From an uncultured Oscillospiraceae bacterium (lineage in GTDB: Bacteria; Bacillota; Clostridia; Oscillospirales; Oscillospiraceae), in NCBI GenBank assembly GCA_934591705.1, contig CAKTPM010000022.1, positions 1-21,581 on the forward strand: DNA of 21,581 nt. Reading direction: 5' to 3'. The position numbers and the translations under genes were made by a program. The first letter of the stretch is position 1. Every line of letters starts with the position of its first letter. Below are positions 6,145-16,234 of this stretch, in pieces. A model generated the notes under the pieces. The model saw nothing but the letters and a program-made list of their open reading frames with translations, was not told where the DNA came from and did no database searches.

Positions 6145-6423
6145 GTGACCACGGGCTATCTGCATATCGGGCAGAATGTGATGCTGGAGGAAAAGCGCAT
6201 CATCGGCATCTTTGACCTGGATAACACCTCCACCTCCAAGCATACCCGCGGCTATCTGAAGGCGGCGGAGGACGAGGGTGTGGTGCTGGACGCCTGCGAG
6301 GACATCCCCAAGAGCTTCATCGTGTGCGACCACCCCTACCACCGGCAGCTTGTATATATCTCGCAGCTCAATACCCAAACGCTTCTGAAAAGAAGCGAAG
6401 AAGGAGAAAAAAGCTATGTCTGA
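6145..6423 (+). CDS. remB: RemB/YaaB family (DUF370) regulator
   Basis: This 92-residue small protein of the extracellular-matrix regulatory family (DUF370/RemA-RemB) is always found between recF and gyrB in Firmicutes. Recognisable core sequence is YLHIGQNVMLEEKRIIGIFD and later FIVCDHPYHRQLVYISQL. RemA relatives bind DNA and control biofilm and osmotic genes. The role of RemB is less clear, so a direct function is not claimed here. Two GTG codons (6142 and 6145) can start it. I prefer 6145 because AAAAGGGG ends 5 bases before it rather than 2, but the difference is one residue. The 3' end overlaps gyrB by 8 bases. Confidence 0.88.
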   Translation: MTTGYLHIGQNVMLEEKRIIGIFDLDNTSTSKHTRGYLKAAEDEGVVLDACEDIPKSFIVCDHPYHRQLVYISQLNTQTLLKRSEEGEKSYV

Positions 6424-8365
6424 ATTCAACGAACTGGAAAAAGTCACGCCCGTGGATACGGAATATGACGCCTCGGAAATTCAAGTTTTAGAGGGTCTGG
6501 AGGCCGTGCGCAAGCGGCCCGGCATGTATATCGGCTCCACCTCAGTGACCGGCCTGCACCACCTGGTCTATGAGATCGTGGACAACTCCATCGACGAGGC
6601 CCTGGCGGGCTACTGCACGGAGATCACCGTGACCATCAACCCCGGCAACACCATCACCGTCTGTGATAACGGCCGGGGCATCCCCGTGGACATCCAGGCG
6701 CAGACCGGCCGGCCGGCCCTGGAGGTGGTGTTCACCGTGCTCCACGCCGGCGGCAAGTTCGGCGGCGGGGGCTACAAGGTCTCCGGCGGCCTTCACGGCG
6801 TGGGCGCCTCGGTGGTCAATGCCCTTTCGGAATGGCTGGAAGTACAGGTGTGCAAGGATGGACATGTCTACGAGATGAAGTTCTCTCGGGGCCATATCAC
6901 CTCCGAGATGCAGGCGGTGGGCACCACCGACCGCATGGGCACCACCGTGACCTTCAAGCCCGACCCGGAGATGTTCGACACCCTGGAGTTTGAATATGAG
7001 ACCCTGCACACCCGGATGCGGGAGCAGGCCTTCTTGAACGCGGGCCTGCGCATCACCATCGCCGATGAGCGCACCCCCCAGGGGGAGCGGGATACCATGT
7101 GCTATGAGGGCGGCATCCGGGAATATGTGCGCTATCTCAACAACAACAAAACCCCTCTCCATGAGGATGTGATCTACCTCTGCGGCGCCAAGGAGGATTC
7201 CACCGCCGAGGTGGCCCTGCAGTATAACGACGGCTACTCCGAGACCCTGGTCTCCTTTGCCAACGACATTCGGACCCCCGGCGGCGGCATGCACGAAACC
7301 GGCTTCAAAACCGCCCTGACCCGGGTGCTCAACGCCTACGGTCTCAAGTACGGGATGCTCAAGGACTCCGACGCCAAGGTATCCGGCGAGGACTGCCGGG
7401 AGGGCATCGCGGCGGTGATCTCCGTAAAGCTCACCGAGGCCCAGTTCGAGGGCCAGACCAAGGACAAGCTGGGCAATGCCTCCATCCGCACCCTGGTGGA
7501 TCAGGTGGTCTCCGACCAGCTGGCGGTGTATTTAGAGGAGCACCCCATGGTGGCCCGGACCATTCTCGACAAGGCCCTCACCGCCAACCGCGCCCGGGAA
7601 GCGGCGCGCAAGGCGCGCGAGACCATCCGCCGCAAAACGGCGCTGGGCGGCGCGGCCATGCCCGACAAGCTCCGGGACTGCAACGAAAATAACCCCGAGT
7701 TGACGGAGCTCTACATCGTAGAGGGCGACTCCGCCGGCGGCAGCGCCACCCAGGGCCGTGACAGCCGCTTCCAGGCCATCCTGCCCCTGTGGGGAAAGAT
7801 GCTGAATGTGGAAAAGGCCCGGGCGGACAAGGTCTACGGCAACGATAAGCTCCAGCCGGTGATCACCGCCCTGGGCGCCGGCATCGGCGAGGAGTTCGAC
7901 CTAAACCGCCTTCGGTATCATAAAATCGTTATCATGGCCGATGCCGATGTGGACGGCGCCCACATCCGCACCCTGCTTCTGACCTTCTTCTTCCGCTTTA
8001 TGCGGCCCCTTATCGAAAACGGCTATGTGTATTCCGCCGTGCCGCCCCTCTATAAGCTCTCCCGGGGCAAGCAGCAGCGGGTGGCCTATTCCGATGAGGA
8101 GCGTGACCGGGTATCCGCCGAAATGCGCGGCGACAATCCCGACGCAAAGATCGACATCAGCCGCTATAAGGGCCTGGGCGAGATGAACCCCCACGAGCTG
8201 TGGGAGACCACCATGGACCCGGAAAAGCGCACCCTGCGGCGGATCACCCTGGACGATGCCGTGGCGGCGGACGCCATCTTTACCGTGCTGATGGGTGAAA
8301 AGGTGGAGCCCCGGAAGGAGTTCATCGAGCAGAACGCCAAGTACGCCGTGAATCTGGATTATTGA
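6416..8365 (+). CDS. gyrB: DNA gyrase subunit B
   Basis: GyrB is the ATPase subunit of gyrase, which introduces negative supercoils. The protein has 649 residues. The GHKL ATPase has VYEIVDNSIDEA (Glu53, Asn57), NGRGIP (85-90) and the lid GGLHGVGAS (124-132). The TOPRIM domain has EGDSAGG (Glu436) and the metal-binding DADVD (Asp509, Asp511, Asp513). The C-terminal RYKGLGEMNPHELWETTMDP is diagnostic of gyrase rather than topoisomerase IV. AAGGAG (6401-6406) lies 9 bases before the ATG, inside the end of remB. One oddity is Trp459 in ILPLWGKMLNVEKAR, where most GyrB proteins have Lys or Arg (E. coli Lys447). Confidence 0.98.
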   Translation: MSEFNELEKVTPVDTEYDASEIQVLEGLEAVRKRPGMYIGSTSVTGLHHLVYEIVDNSIDEALAGYCTEITVTINPGNTITVCDNGRGIPVDIQAQTGRPALEVVFTVLHAGGKFGGGGYKVSGGLHGVGASVVNALSEWLEVQVCKDGHVYEMKFSRGHITSEMQAVGTTDRMGTTVTFKPDPEMFDTLEFEYETLHTRMREQAFLNAGLRITIADERTPQGERDTMCYEGGIREYVRYLNNNKTPLHEDVIYLCGAKEDSTAEVALQYNDGYSETLVSFANDIRTPGGGMHETGFKTALTRVLNAYGLKYGMLKDSDAKVSGEDCREGIAAVISVKLTEAQFEGQTKDKLGNASIRTLVDQVVSDQLAVYLEEHPMVARTILDKALTANRAREAARKARETIRRKTALGGAAMPDKLRDCNENNPELTELYIVEGDSAGGSATQGRDSRFQAILPLWGKMLNVEKARADKVYGNDKLQPVITALGAGIGEEFDLNRLRYHKIVIMADADVDGAHIRTLLLTFFFRFMRPLIENGYVYSAVPPLYKLSRGKQQRVAYSDEERDRVSAEMRGDNPDAKIDISRYKGLGEMNPHELWETTMDPEKRTLRRITLDDAVAADAIFTVLMGEKVEPRKEFIEQNAKYAVNLDY

Positions 8366-8382
8366 GAAAGGAGGTACCGTAA

Positions 8383-10884
<2,502 letters not shown>

Positions 10885-10887
10885 GCC

Positions 10888-11232
10888 ATGCACAGCAGCC
10901 CCAGAGAAGCCAGCGTGAAGCTTACCCGGTGGCAGTATTTCATCAAGTGCCTTTATCACAATGCCGCCGCCACCACGGAATTCACCTATGACCGCAGGGT
11001 CTATATCAAGGACGATACCCTCCAGGCCATTGACCAAAAAAATCAGCGGCTGAACCTGGTGATGGTGCTGCTGCTGGTGGTGCTCTACCTGCTCACCAGC
11101 CGCTTTCAGCTGGTGTGGCTGGTGGTGGGGTATCTGATAGCCGTGGTGATCCTCCAGGCGGTGCGTTTTATGAACCTTCCCCGGGACATCACCGCCCACC
11201 TCCGGGACAGCGGGCGCATGGAGCGGCTATGA
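10888..11232 (+). CDS. Small two-helix membrane protein, unrecognised
   Basis: This 114-residue protein is not one I recognise. The N-terminal half is hydrophilic. Two adjacent hydrophobic helices follow at about 55-70 and 74-92, separated by a short SRFQ turn, and the C-terminus is charged. It is therefore an inner-membrane hairpin with both ends probably on the same side. AGGAGGA (10874-10880), made by the glutamate codons at the end of gyrA, lies 7 bases before the ATG. The stop overlaps the trmO start in an ATGA junction. This gives tight coupling to gyrA upstream and trmO downstream, but no function is implied. Its coding potential is supported by the Shine-Dalgarno site, overlaps and codon use similar to its neighbours. 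Confidence 0.78.
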   Translation: MHSSPREASVKLTRWQYFIKCLYHNAAATTEFTYDRRVYIKDDTLQAIDQKNQRLNLVMVLLLVVLYLLTSRFQLVWLVVGYLIAVVILQAVRFMNLPRDITAHLRDSGRMERL

Positions 11233-11903
11233 TGGAATTTACACCCATTGCCCATGTGCGCACGCCCTTTGGCGAGAAGTTCGGCGTCCCCCGGCAGGCG
11301 GGGCTGGTGCCCCAGGCCCGGGGCCGGGTGGTCTTTGCGCCGGAGCTTCGCAATCCGGATATGGTCCGGGGGCTGGAGGGCTTCAGCCATATCTGGCTCA
11401 TCTGGTGCTTTGACCGGGTGGAGAAGGACCGCTGGTCTCCCACCGTGCGGCCGCCCCGCCTGGGGGGCAACGCCCACATGGGCGTGTTTGCCACCCGCTC
11501 CCCCTTTCGCCCCAACCCCATCGGCCTTTCCTGCGTAAAGCTGGAGGGGGTGGAGCTCAGCGGCCCGGAGGGCCCGGTGCTGCACATCTCCGGCATGGAC
11601 ATGGTGGATGAGACCCCCATCCTGGATATAAAGCCCTATGTGCCCTATTGCGACCTGCACCCGGAGGCGGCCGGCGGCTTTACCGCCGGCCTGGAGGACT
11701 CTGCCCTGGAGGTGGAGATACCCCCGGCGCTTTTGGAGCGGCTCCCGGCGGACCTGCGTCCGGGCCTTGCCGCCGTGCTGGCCCAGGATCCCCGCCCACG
11801 GTATCAAAACGACCCCCGGCGGGTCTACGGCATGCATTATGCCGGGCGCAATATCACCTTCCGGGTGGAGGGCCGGCGGCTCACCGTCACCGGCGTGGAA
11901 TAA
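11229..11903 (+). CDS. trmO: tRNA (adenine(37)-N6)-methyltransferase TrmO
   Basis: TrmO (TsaA/YaeB family) is an SAM-dependent enzyme that methylates the N6 of threonylcarbamoyl-adenosine at position 37 of certain tRNA-Thr species. The protein has 224 residues. The N-terminal beta-barrel domain carries the family block PTVRPPRLGGNAHMGVFATR (71-90), continued by SPFRPNPIG (91-99). DETPILDIKPYVP follows, and the C-terminal domain has LAQDPRPRY. Two adjacent ATG codons (11229, 11232) can start it. The first forms an ATGA overlap with the upstream gene, and GGAG lies 5 to 8 bases before them. The family is usually stand-alone in bacteria. Confidence 0.93.
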   Translation: MMEFTPIAHVRTPFGEKFGVPRQAGLVPQARGRVVFAPELRNPDMVRGLEGFSHIWLIWCFDRVEKDRWSPTVRPPRLGGNAHMGVFATRSPFRPNPIGLSCVKLEGVELSGPEGPVLHISGMDMVDETPILDIKPYVPYCDLHPEAAGGFTAGLEDSALEVEIPPALLERLPADLRPGLAAVLAQDPRPRYQNDPRRVYGMHYAGRNITFRVEGRRLTVTGVE

Positions 11904-11957
11904 ACCTTTCGGCAAGGAAAGAACTTTATGAAAACCGTAACCATCTACACGGACGGC
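11902..11957 (+). repeat. Upstream copy of the rnhA leader and first ten codons
   Basis: This 56-bp segment and the segment at 12063-12118 match at 48 of 56 positions with no gaps. Both cover 26 bases of leader, including GGCAAGGAAA, and the first ten codons of rnhA. Four mismatches lie in the leader just before ATG. The other four are third-codon-position changes in codons 5 to 8. Confidence 0.92.
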
Positions 11958-11984
11958 AAAGCGCCGCTGTCGCTTTGCAATTGA
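11928..11984 (+). pseudogene. rnhA: Truncated first copy of rnhA
   Basis: An ATG at 11928 opens MKTVTIYTDG, identical at protein level to the first ten residues of the intact RNase HI downstream. It then runs into foreign sequence and stops at TGA (11982-11984) after 18 codons. It keeps the leader and ribosome site, so a short peptide could still be made. It is a broken 5' fragment, not a functional gene. Its codons (ACC ATC TAC ACG) are the GC-rich form typical of this genome, unlike those of the intact copy. Confidence 0.85.
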
Positions 11985-12050
11985 ATGTCAACCTCGCTCG
12001 CCGCTTGCGCGGCAACCGCGAGGGATGACACGCAAGCGCCGTCTGATAAA
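11955..12050. repeat. Palindromic insert between the two rnhA starts
   Basis: The insert contains two hairpins. The first is GCAAAGCG with CGCTTTGC around a 7-base loop (11956-11978). The second is a 45-base cruciform-like unit at 11986-12030, in which TGTCA, CCTCGC and GCCGC pair with GCGGC, GCGAGG and TGACA around a TTGC loop. The right flank (12032-12050) is an inverted copy of rnhA codons 6 to 12. There is no ORF or transposase, so it resembles a REP- or MITE-like element. Whether it is a repeated family needs a genome search. Confidence 0.7.
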
Positions 12051-12088
12051 CGGCTGCTTTAAAAACCTTTCGGCAAGGAAAAACGCTT

Positions 12089-12535
12089 ATGAAAACCGTA
12101 ACGATTTATACAGACGGCGCTTGCAGCGGCAACCCCGGTCCCGGAGGCTGGGGGGCCATCCTGGCCTATAACGGCGCGGAGAAGGAGCTCTCCGGCGGCG
12201 CGGCGGAGACCACCAACAACCGCATGGAGCTCACCGGCGTCATCGCCGCCCTCAGCGCCCTGAAGGAGCCGTGCACCGTGGAGCTCTACAGCGACTCGAA
12301 GTATGTCATCGACGCCCTGGAGAAGGGGTGGGTCTACGGCTGGCGCAGCCGGGGCTGGAAAAGGGCGGACAAAAAGCCCGCCCTGAATGTGGATCTCTGG
12401 GAGCAGCTTTTGCCCCTCATCGAAAAGCACCAGGTGCATTACCACTGGGTCAAGGGCCACGCGGAAAATGAGAAAAACAACCGCTGCGACCAGCTGGCGG
12501 TGGCGGAGAGCCAAAGGTATAAGCAGCCCCTCTGA
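12089..12535 (+). CDS. rnhA: Ribonuclease HI
   Basis: RNase HI degrades the RNA strand of RNA-DNA hybrids, such as R-loops and Okazaki primers. The protein has 148 residues, close to the E. coli enzyme. The catalytic acids are all present: Asp9 in TDGACSGNPGPGG, Glu47 in NRMEL, Asp69 in YSDSKYV and Asp134 in RCDQLA. His124 (VKGHAEN) and the basic handle region WRSRGWKRADKKP are also present. The ATG at 12089 has GGCAAGGAA just upstream. The gene is intact despite the duplicated 5' fragment 161 bp before it. Codons 5 to 8 (ACG ATT TAT ACA) are unusually AT-ending for this genome. Confidence 0.97.
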   Translation: MKTVTIYTDGACSGNPGPGGWGAILAYNGAEKELSGGAAETTNNRMELTGVIAALSALKEPCTVELYSDSKYVIDALEKGWVYGWRSRGWKRADKKPALNVDLWEQLLPLIEKHQVHYHWVKGHAENEKNNRCDQLAVAESQRYKQPL

Positions 12536-12676
12536 AAAAAGAGCGGTTATTTACAAAATGTTCATTTGATTTTCAAACTTTAGCCATCTTTACAAGGTAT
12601 CTTATACTTGTCCAAAGGAACAACCCCATTCCTTATGTGATTTTCTCTCTCTCCTATTTATTATGAACACAGCGGG
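12536..12676 (+). other. AT-rich gap after rnhA, possible 3'UTR or small RNA
   Basis: This gap is much more AT-rich than the genes around it and has no credible ORF. TATACT at 12603-12608 could be a -10 element, but no good -35 lies 16-18 bases upstream. It ends in the terminator at 12677. It may simply be the rnhA 3' untranslated region, or encode a short RNA of about 90 nt. Confidence 0.3.
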
Positions 12677-12703
12677 AAAGCACCTCGAAAGAGGTGCTTT
12701 TTC
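12677..12703 (+). terminator. Intrinsic terminator upstream of nadE
   Basis: A perfect 10-bp stem (AAAGCACCTC at 12677-12686 with its complement at 12691-12700) closes a GAAA tetraloop and is followed by a short T run. It ends the rnhA transcript or an RNA from the preceding gap. Confidence 0.85.
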
Positions 12704-12765
12704 GCGTCTGCGGGGGATTCTTTGCCGGAGAGGGCCGCAAGCCCCTTCTCTTTTTCCGGCGGGTG

Positions 12766-12774
12766 TGATATACT
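12766..12774 (+). promoter_or_regulatory. Extended -10 promoter of nadE
   Basis: TGA-TATACT (12766-12774) is an extended -10 element with no good -35. It lies 31 bases upstream of the nadE ATG. It rules out in-frame start codons further upstream. Confidence 0.55.
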
Positions 12775-12805
12775 GGCAGGGAAAAACGACAGGGAGGATA
12801 TAAAG

Positions 12806-13591
12806 ATGCAAGAATTTCATCCCCAGCAGCAGTTAGCCGGCCTTTTGGAGTGGATGCACGAGAGAATGGATGCCTGCTATGGCAAGACCGCCGTCATCGG
12901 CATCTCCGGCGGTAAGGACTCCTCCGTGGTGGCGGCCCTGGCCGTGGCCGCCTATGGCCGGGAGCATGTCTACGGCGTGCTGATGCCCAACGGGCAGCAG
13001 CCGGACATCGACTATTCCCACGGTCTGGTGGCCCACCTGCAGATCCCCCACAGCACCATCAACATCCATGATGCGGTGCAGGGGGTCTTGGGGCAGATGG
13101 AGCAGGCGGGCATCACCCCCAGCCGGCAGACGCTGGTGAATCTGCCCAGCCGCATCCGGATGTCCGCCCTCTACGCCGTGGCCCAGAGCTTGGAGGGAGG
13201 CATCGTGCTGAACACCTCCAATCTCTCTGAGGACTGGGTGGGCTACTGCACCATATACGGCGACAGCGCCGGGGCCTTTTCTCCCCTGGGGATGTACACC
13301 ACCGAGGAGGTCATCCAGTTGGGCCGCCTGCTGGGTCTGCCGGAGCACTTCCTGGTCAAGCCCCCCTCCGACGGGCTCACCGGCAAAACCGACGAGGACA
13401 ATCTGGGCTTTACCTACCACGCGGTGAACGAGTATCTCCGCCGGGGAGTGGCGGATCCCGCCGTGAAGGAGCAGATCGACCGCAAGCACGCCGCCAGCCG
13501 CTTTAAGTTCCAGACGCTGCCGGTGTATCAAAACGGCATGGATATCCTGCCCCCGGAGCCCACAGACTACTATAACCCCGACAAAAAGTGA
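12806..13591 (+). CDS. nadE: NAD+ synthase (ammonia-dependent)
   Basis: NadE makes NAD+ from nicotinic acid adenine dinucleotide, ATP and ammonia, the last step of NAD synthesis. The protein has 261 residues and no glutaminase domain. The ATP pyrophosphatase P-loop SGGKDSS is at 34-40. NTSNLSEDWVGYCTIYGDSA (136-155) and KPPSDGLTGKTDEDNLG (185-201) are the family's substrate-binding blocks. The ATG at 12806 is preceded by AGGGAGG with 8-base spacing and by an extended -10 promoter. The alaX gene starts 8 bases after its stop, so the two are probably co-transcribed and share the terminator at 14751. Confidence 0.95.
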   Translation: MQEFHPQQQLAGLLEWMHERMDACYGKTAVIGISGGKDSSVVAALAVAAYGREHVYGVLMPNGQQPDIDYSHGLVAHLQIPHSTINIHDAVQGVLGQMEQAGITPSRQTLVNLPSRIRMSALYAVAQSLEGGIVLNTSNLSEDWVGYCTIYGDSAGAFSPLGMYTTEEVIQLGRLLGLPEHFLVKPPSDGLTGKTDEDNLGFTYHAVNEYLRRGVADPAVKEQIDRKHAASRFKFQTLPVYQNGMDILPPEPTDYYNPDKK

Positions 13592-13599
13592 GGCAAGAC

Positions 13600-14745
13600 A
13601 TGGAAACCGAAAAGCTCTATTATGAAAATGCCTTTTTGCGGGACTTTACCGCCCGGGTGGAATCCTGCACGGAGGAGAAGAAGGGCTGGTGCATCACCCT
13701 GGACCGTACCGCCTTTTACCCCGAGGGGGGCGGCCAGCCCTCCGACACAGGCACCTTGGGGGAGGCCCGGGTGCTGGATGTGCACGAAAAAGACGGCGTT
13801 GTCCTCCACATCTGCGACAAGCCCTTGCCGCTAGGGGCGGAGGTCAGCGGCTGCATCGACTGGACCCGCCGCTTTGACCACATGCAGCAGCACTCCGGTG
13901 AGCACATCGTCAGCGGGATGCTCTGCAGCACCTACCACTGCGACAATGTGGGCTTTCACATGGGCGCCGAGGCGGTGACCATCGACTACAATGCCGACAT
14001 CCCCTGGGAGGGGGTGCTGGAGATAGAGCGCCGGGCCAACGCCTATATCTGGGAGAACCACCCCTTTGTGGCCCTCTATCCCACGGCGGCGGAGCTGGCG
14101 GCTCTGGACTACCGCAGCAAAAAGGCCCTGACGGGGCAGGTGCGCATCACCGAGTTCCCCGGCGCCGACCGCTGCGCCTGCTGCGGCACCCATGTGGCCG
14201 CCAGCGGCCAGGTGGGGCTGGTGAAGTTCCTCTCCTGCCAGAAGTTCCGGGAGGGCGTGCGCTTGGAGCTCCTCTGCGGCAAGCGGGCCTTTGATTACCT
14301 GGCCATGAGCTGGCAGCAGAACCTGCCCATCGCCCAGGATCTCTCCGTAAAGCCGGGGGATACCCACCGGGCGGTCACCAAGCTCTATGAGGAGCTCCTG
14401 GCCGCCAAGAGCCGCTGCGCCGCCTTGGAGGAGGCCGCCTTTTCCGCCTTGGCGGCGGAATACCGGGGCCGGGGGGACGCATTGCTCCTGCGGGAGCCCA
14501 TGGAGAGCGACAGCCTGCGCCGGCTTTGCGACGCCGTGGCCCGGGAGGCCGGAGGCCGTGTGTGCGTGTTCGCCGGAGAGGGCAGCAGCTACAAGTATGC
14601 CGTCATCGCCCCGGGGCAGGACATCCGGGACTTTGTCAAGGCCCTCAACGGGGCCCTCAATGGCCGGGGCGGCGGCCGGGACGGCTTCGCCCAGGGAAGC
14701 GTCCAGGCGGACAGCACTGCCATTCATGCGTTTTTCGCACAATAA
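13600..14745 (+). CDS. alaX: Alanyl-tRNA editing protein, AlaX-L type
   Basis: This free-standing editing enzyme hydrolyses mischarged Ser- or Gly-tRNA-Ala in trans. The protein has 381 residues. The zinc-binding editing site has HSGEH (His98, His102) and CCGTH (Cys194, His198), the HxxxH and CxxxH motifs shared with the AlaRS editing domain. After a helical linker rich in Ala and Glu, the C-terminal region ends in NGRGGGRDGFAQGS (351 onward), the DHHA1 motif that marks the long AlaX form. No aminoacylation domain is present, so it is not a truncated alaS. The ATG at 13600 is preferred to a GTG at 13588 because GTGAGG lies 6 bases before it. The E. coli-type gene name is by family only. Confidence 0.92.
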   Translation: METEKLYYENAFLRDFTARVESCTEEKKGWCITLDRTAFYPEGGGQPSDTGTLGEARVLDVHEKDGVVLHICDKPLPLGAEVSGCIDWTRRFDHMQQHSGEHIVSGMLCSTYHCDNVGFHMGAEAVTIDYNADIPWEGVLEIERRANAYIWENHPFVALYPTAAELAALDYRSKKALTGQVRITEFPGADRCACCGTHVAASGQVGLVKFLSCQKFREGVRLELLCGKRAFDYLAMSWQQNLPIAQDLSVKPGDTHRAVTKLYEELLAAKSRCAALEEAAFSALAAEYRGRGDALLLREPMESDSLRRLCDAVAREAGGRVCVFAGEGSSYKYAVIAPGQDIRDFVKALNGALNGRGGGRDGFAQGSVQADSTAIHAFFAQ

Positions 14746-14750
14746 AACCA

Positions 14751-14790
14751 CCCCCGAAACAGGGAAAAACCTCTGTTTCGGGGGTTTTCT
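14751..14790 (+). terminator. Terminator of the nadE-alaX unit
   Basis: A 12-bp perfect stem (CCCCCGAAACAG at 14751-14762 with 14773-14784) has a short inner loop and is followed by TTTTCTTTTATTTTT. The next promoter starts only about 15 bases later. Confidence 0.93.
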
Positions 14791-14804
14791 TTTATTTTTC
14801 AGAG

Positions 14805-14813
14805 TGGTATAAT
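14805..14813 (+). promoter_or_regulatory. Extended -10 promoter of the MATE gene
   Basis: TGG-TATAAT (14805-14813) is a perfect -10 with the upstream TG extension. The -35 position (TTTTCT, 14785-14790) is weak and overlaps the T run of the preceding terminator. Transcription would start near 14820, 34 bases before the ATG. Confidence 0.68.
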
Positions 14814-14853
14814 GATAATTGCTGCGTATTACGATAGAAGCGAGGCGAATTCC

Positions 14854-16224
14854 ATGCAGGAAAATAAGCTGGGCGTGATGCCCATCAAGAAGTTGATCTG
14901 GAACATGTCCCTGCCCATCATGGCCTCCATGCTGGTGCAGGCCCTTTACAACATTGTGGACAGCATGTTCGTGAGCTGGCTGGATCAGGACGCGCTGACG
15001 GCGGTGTCCCTGGCCTTCAGCGCCCAGCAGCTGATGATCGGTCTTTCCACCGGTACCGCCGTGGGCGTCAACGCTCTGATGGGCCGGGCCCTGGGGGCCA
15101 AGGACCAGAAGCGTGCGGACACCGTGGCGGTCAACGGCGTGTTTTTGGCCCTGGTGGGAGCGGTGCTTATCGCGGTGCTGGGCCTCAGCTGCTCCAACGC
15201 TCTTTTCTCCTTTCAGACCGATGACCCCAACATCATCCGCTACGGCAATGAGTATCTCACCGTCGTGGCCGGCTGCAGCTTTACGCTCTTCGGCCAGGTG
15301 ATCTTTGAGCGGCTGCTCCAGGGCACCGGCCGCTCGGTGTATTCCATGTACACCCAGGGCCTGGGGGCCATCATCAACATCATCCTGGACCCCATCTTCA
15401 TCTTCACCCTGGGCATGGGCGTCCGGGGAGCCGCCATCGCCACCGTTATCGGCCAGCTCTGCGCCATGTGCCTGGCCTACTATTTCAACCGCACCAAGAA
15501 CCCGGACATCACCCTGCGCTTCCGGGGCTTTCGGCCCGACCTCTCGGTCATCGGCGGCATTTACGCCATCGGCCTGCCCAGCGCCGTGATGATGGTGGTG
15601 GCCTCCGTCATGACCTTTGCCTTCAACAAGATCCTCATCGTGTACCACGCCTTCCATGAAACGGCGGCCACCGCCTTCGGCGTGTACTTCAAGCTCAACA
15701 GCTTCATCTTCATGCCGGTGTTCGGCATGAACAACGGCATCGTTCCCATCCTGTCCTTCAACTACGGCGCCCGGAACAAGGCCCGCATGCTGGAGACCGT
15801 CAAGCGCTCGGTGGCCTATGCCTGCATCATCCTGGGCTGCGGCACCCTGATCTTCCACCTGGTGCCCCGGACCCTTCTGAGTATCTTCAAGGCCGGGGAG
15901 GATCTTATGGCGGTGGGGGCGCCCTGCCTGCGGATCATCTCCGTGAGCTTCCCCATCGCCGGGGCGTGTATTTCGCTGATCACGGTGTTCCAGGCCCTGG
16001 GGCACTCCCTGAGCTCCCTTCTGATCTCCTTTGTCCGCCAGCTCATCGTGCTGGTGCCCGCCGCCTATGTGCTGGCCCGGTACGGGGCCGCGGTGGGCAA
16101 CAGCAACCTGGTGTGGTGGAGCTTCCCCGCGGCGGAGGTGGTGGCCCTGGTCATCACGCTGCTGCTGTACCGCCGCATCTATCGCACGGTCATTGCACCG
16201 CTGCCGGAGGCGGGAAGACCGTAA
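14854..16224 (+). CDS. MATE family efflux transporter
   Basis: This is a 456-residue integral membrane protein of the MATE (NorM/DinF-like) family, which exports organic cations, drugs or metabolites in exchange for Na+ or H+. Two homologous six-helix halves are expected. The first half starts with the typical SLPIMASMLVQALYNIVDSM and continues through MGRALGAKD. The second starts near IYAIGLPSAVMMVVAS. About 12 hydrophobic segments fit the length. The ATG at 14854 has GAGGCG 8 bases before it; the in-frame ATG at 14812 lies inside the promoter -10. The substrate cannot be told from sequence. It is its own transcription unit, convergent with gpr. Confidence 0.92.
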   Translation: MQENKLGVMPIKKLIWNMSLPIMASMLVQALYNIVDSMFVSWLDQDALTAVSLAFSAQQLMIGLSTGTAVGVNALMGRALGAKDQKRADTVAVNGVFLALVGAVLIAVLGLSCSNALFSFQTDDPNIIRYGNEYLTVVAGCSFTLFGQVIFERLLQGTGRSVYSMYTQGLGAIINIILDPIFIFTLGMGVRGAAIATVIGQLCAMCLAYYFNRTKNPDITLRFRGFRPDLSVIGGIYAIGLPSAVMMVVASVMTFAFNKILIVYHAFHETAATAFGVYFKLNSFIFMPVFGMNNGIVPILSFNYGARNKARMLETVKRSVAYACIILGCGTLIFHLVPRTLLSIFKAGEDLMAVGAPCLRIISVSFPIAGACISLITVFQALGHSLSSLLISFVRQLIVLVPAAYVLARYGAAVGNSNLVWWSFPAAEVVALVITLLLYRRIYRTVIAPLPEAGRP

Positions 16225-16234
16225 AAATCCGAAT

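Noticed and set aside
11986..12030. CRISPR-like or IS end
   Set aside because: There is only one unit, no spacers and no transposase; it is better described as a single palindromic element.
12663..12805. ATG-initiated frame of about 46 codons before nadE
   Set aside because: It reads through the terminator hairpin and nadE promoter and has no ribosome site.
13831..16005. A 724-codon open frame antisense to alaX and the MATE gene
   Set aside because: It runs through two real genes and the terminator between them and is a GC-driven shadow of low complexity.
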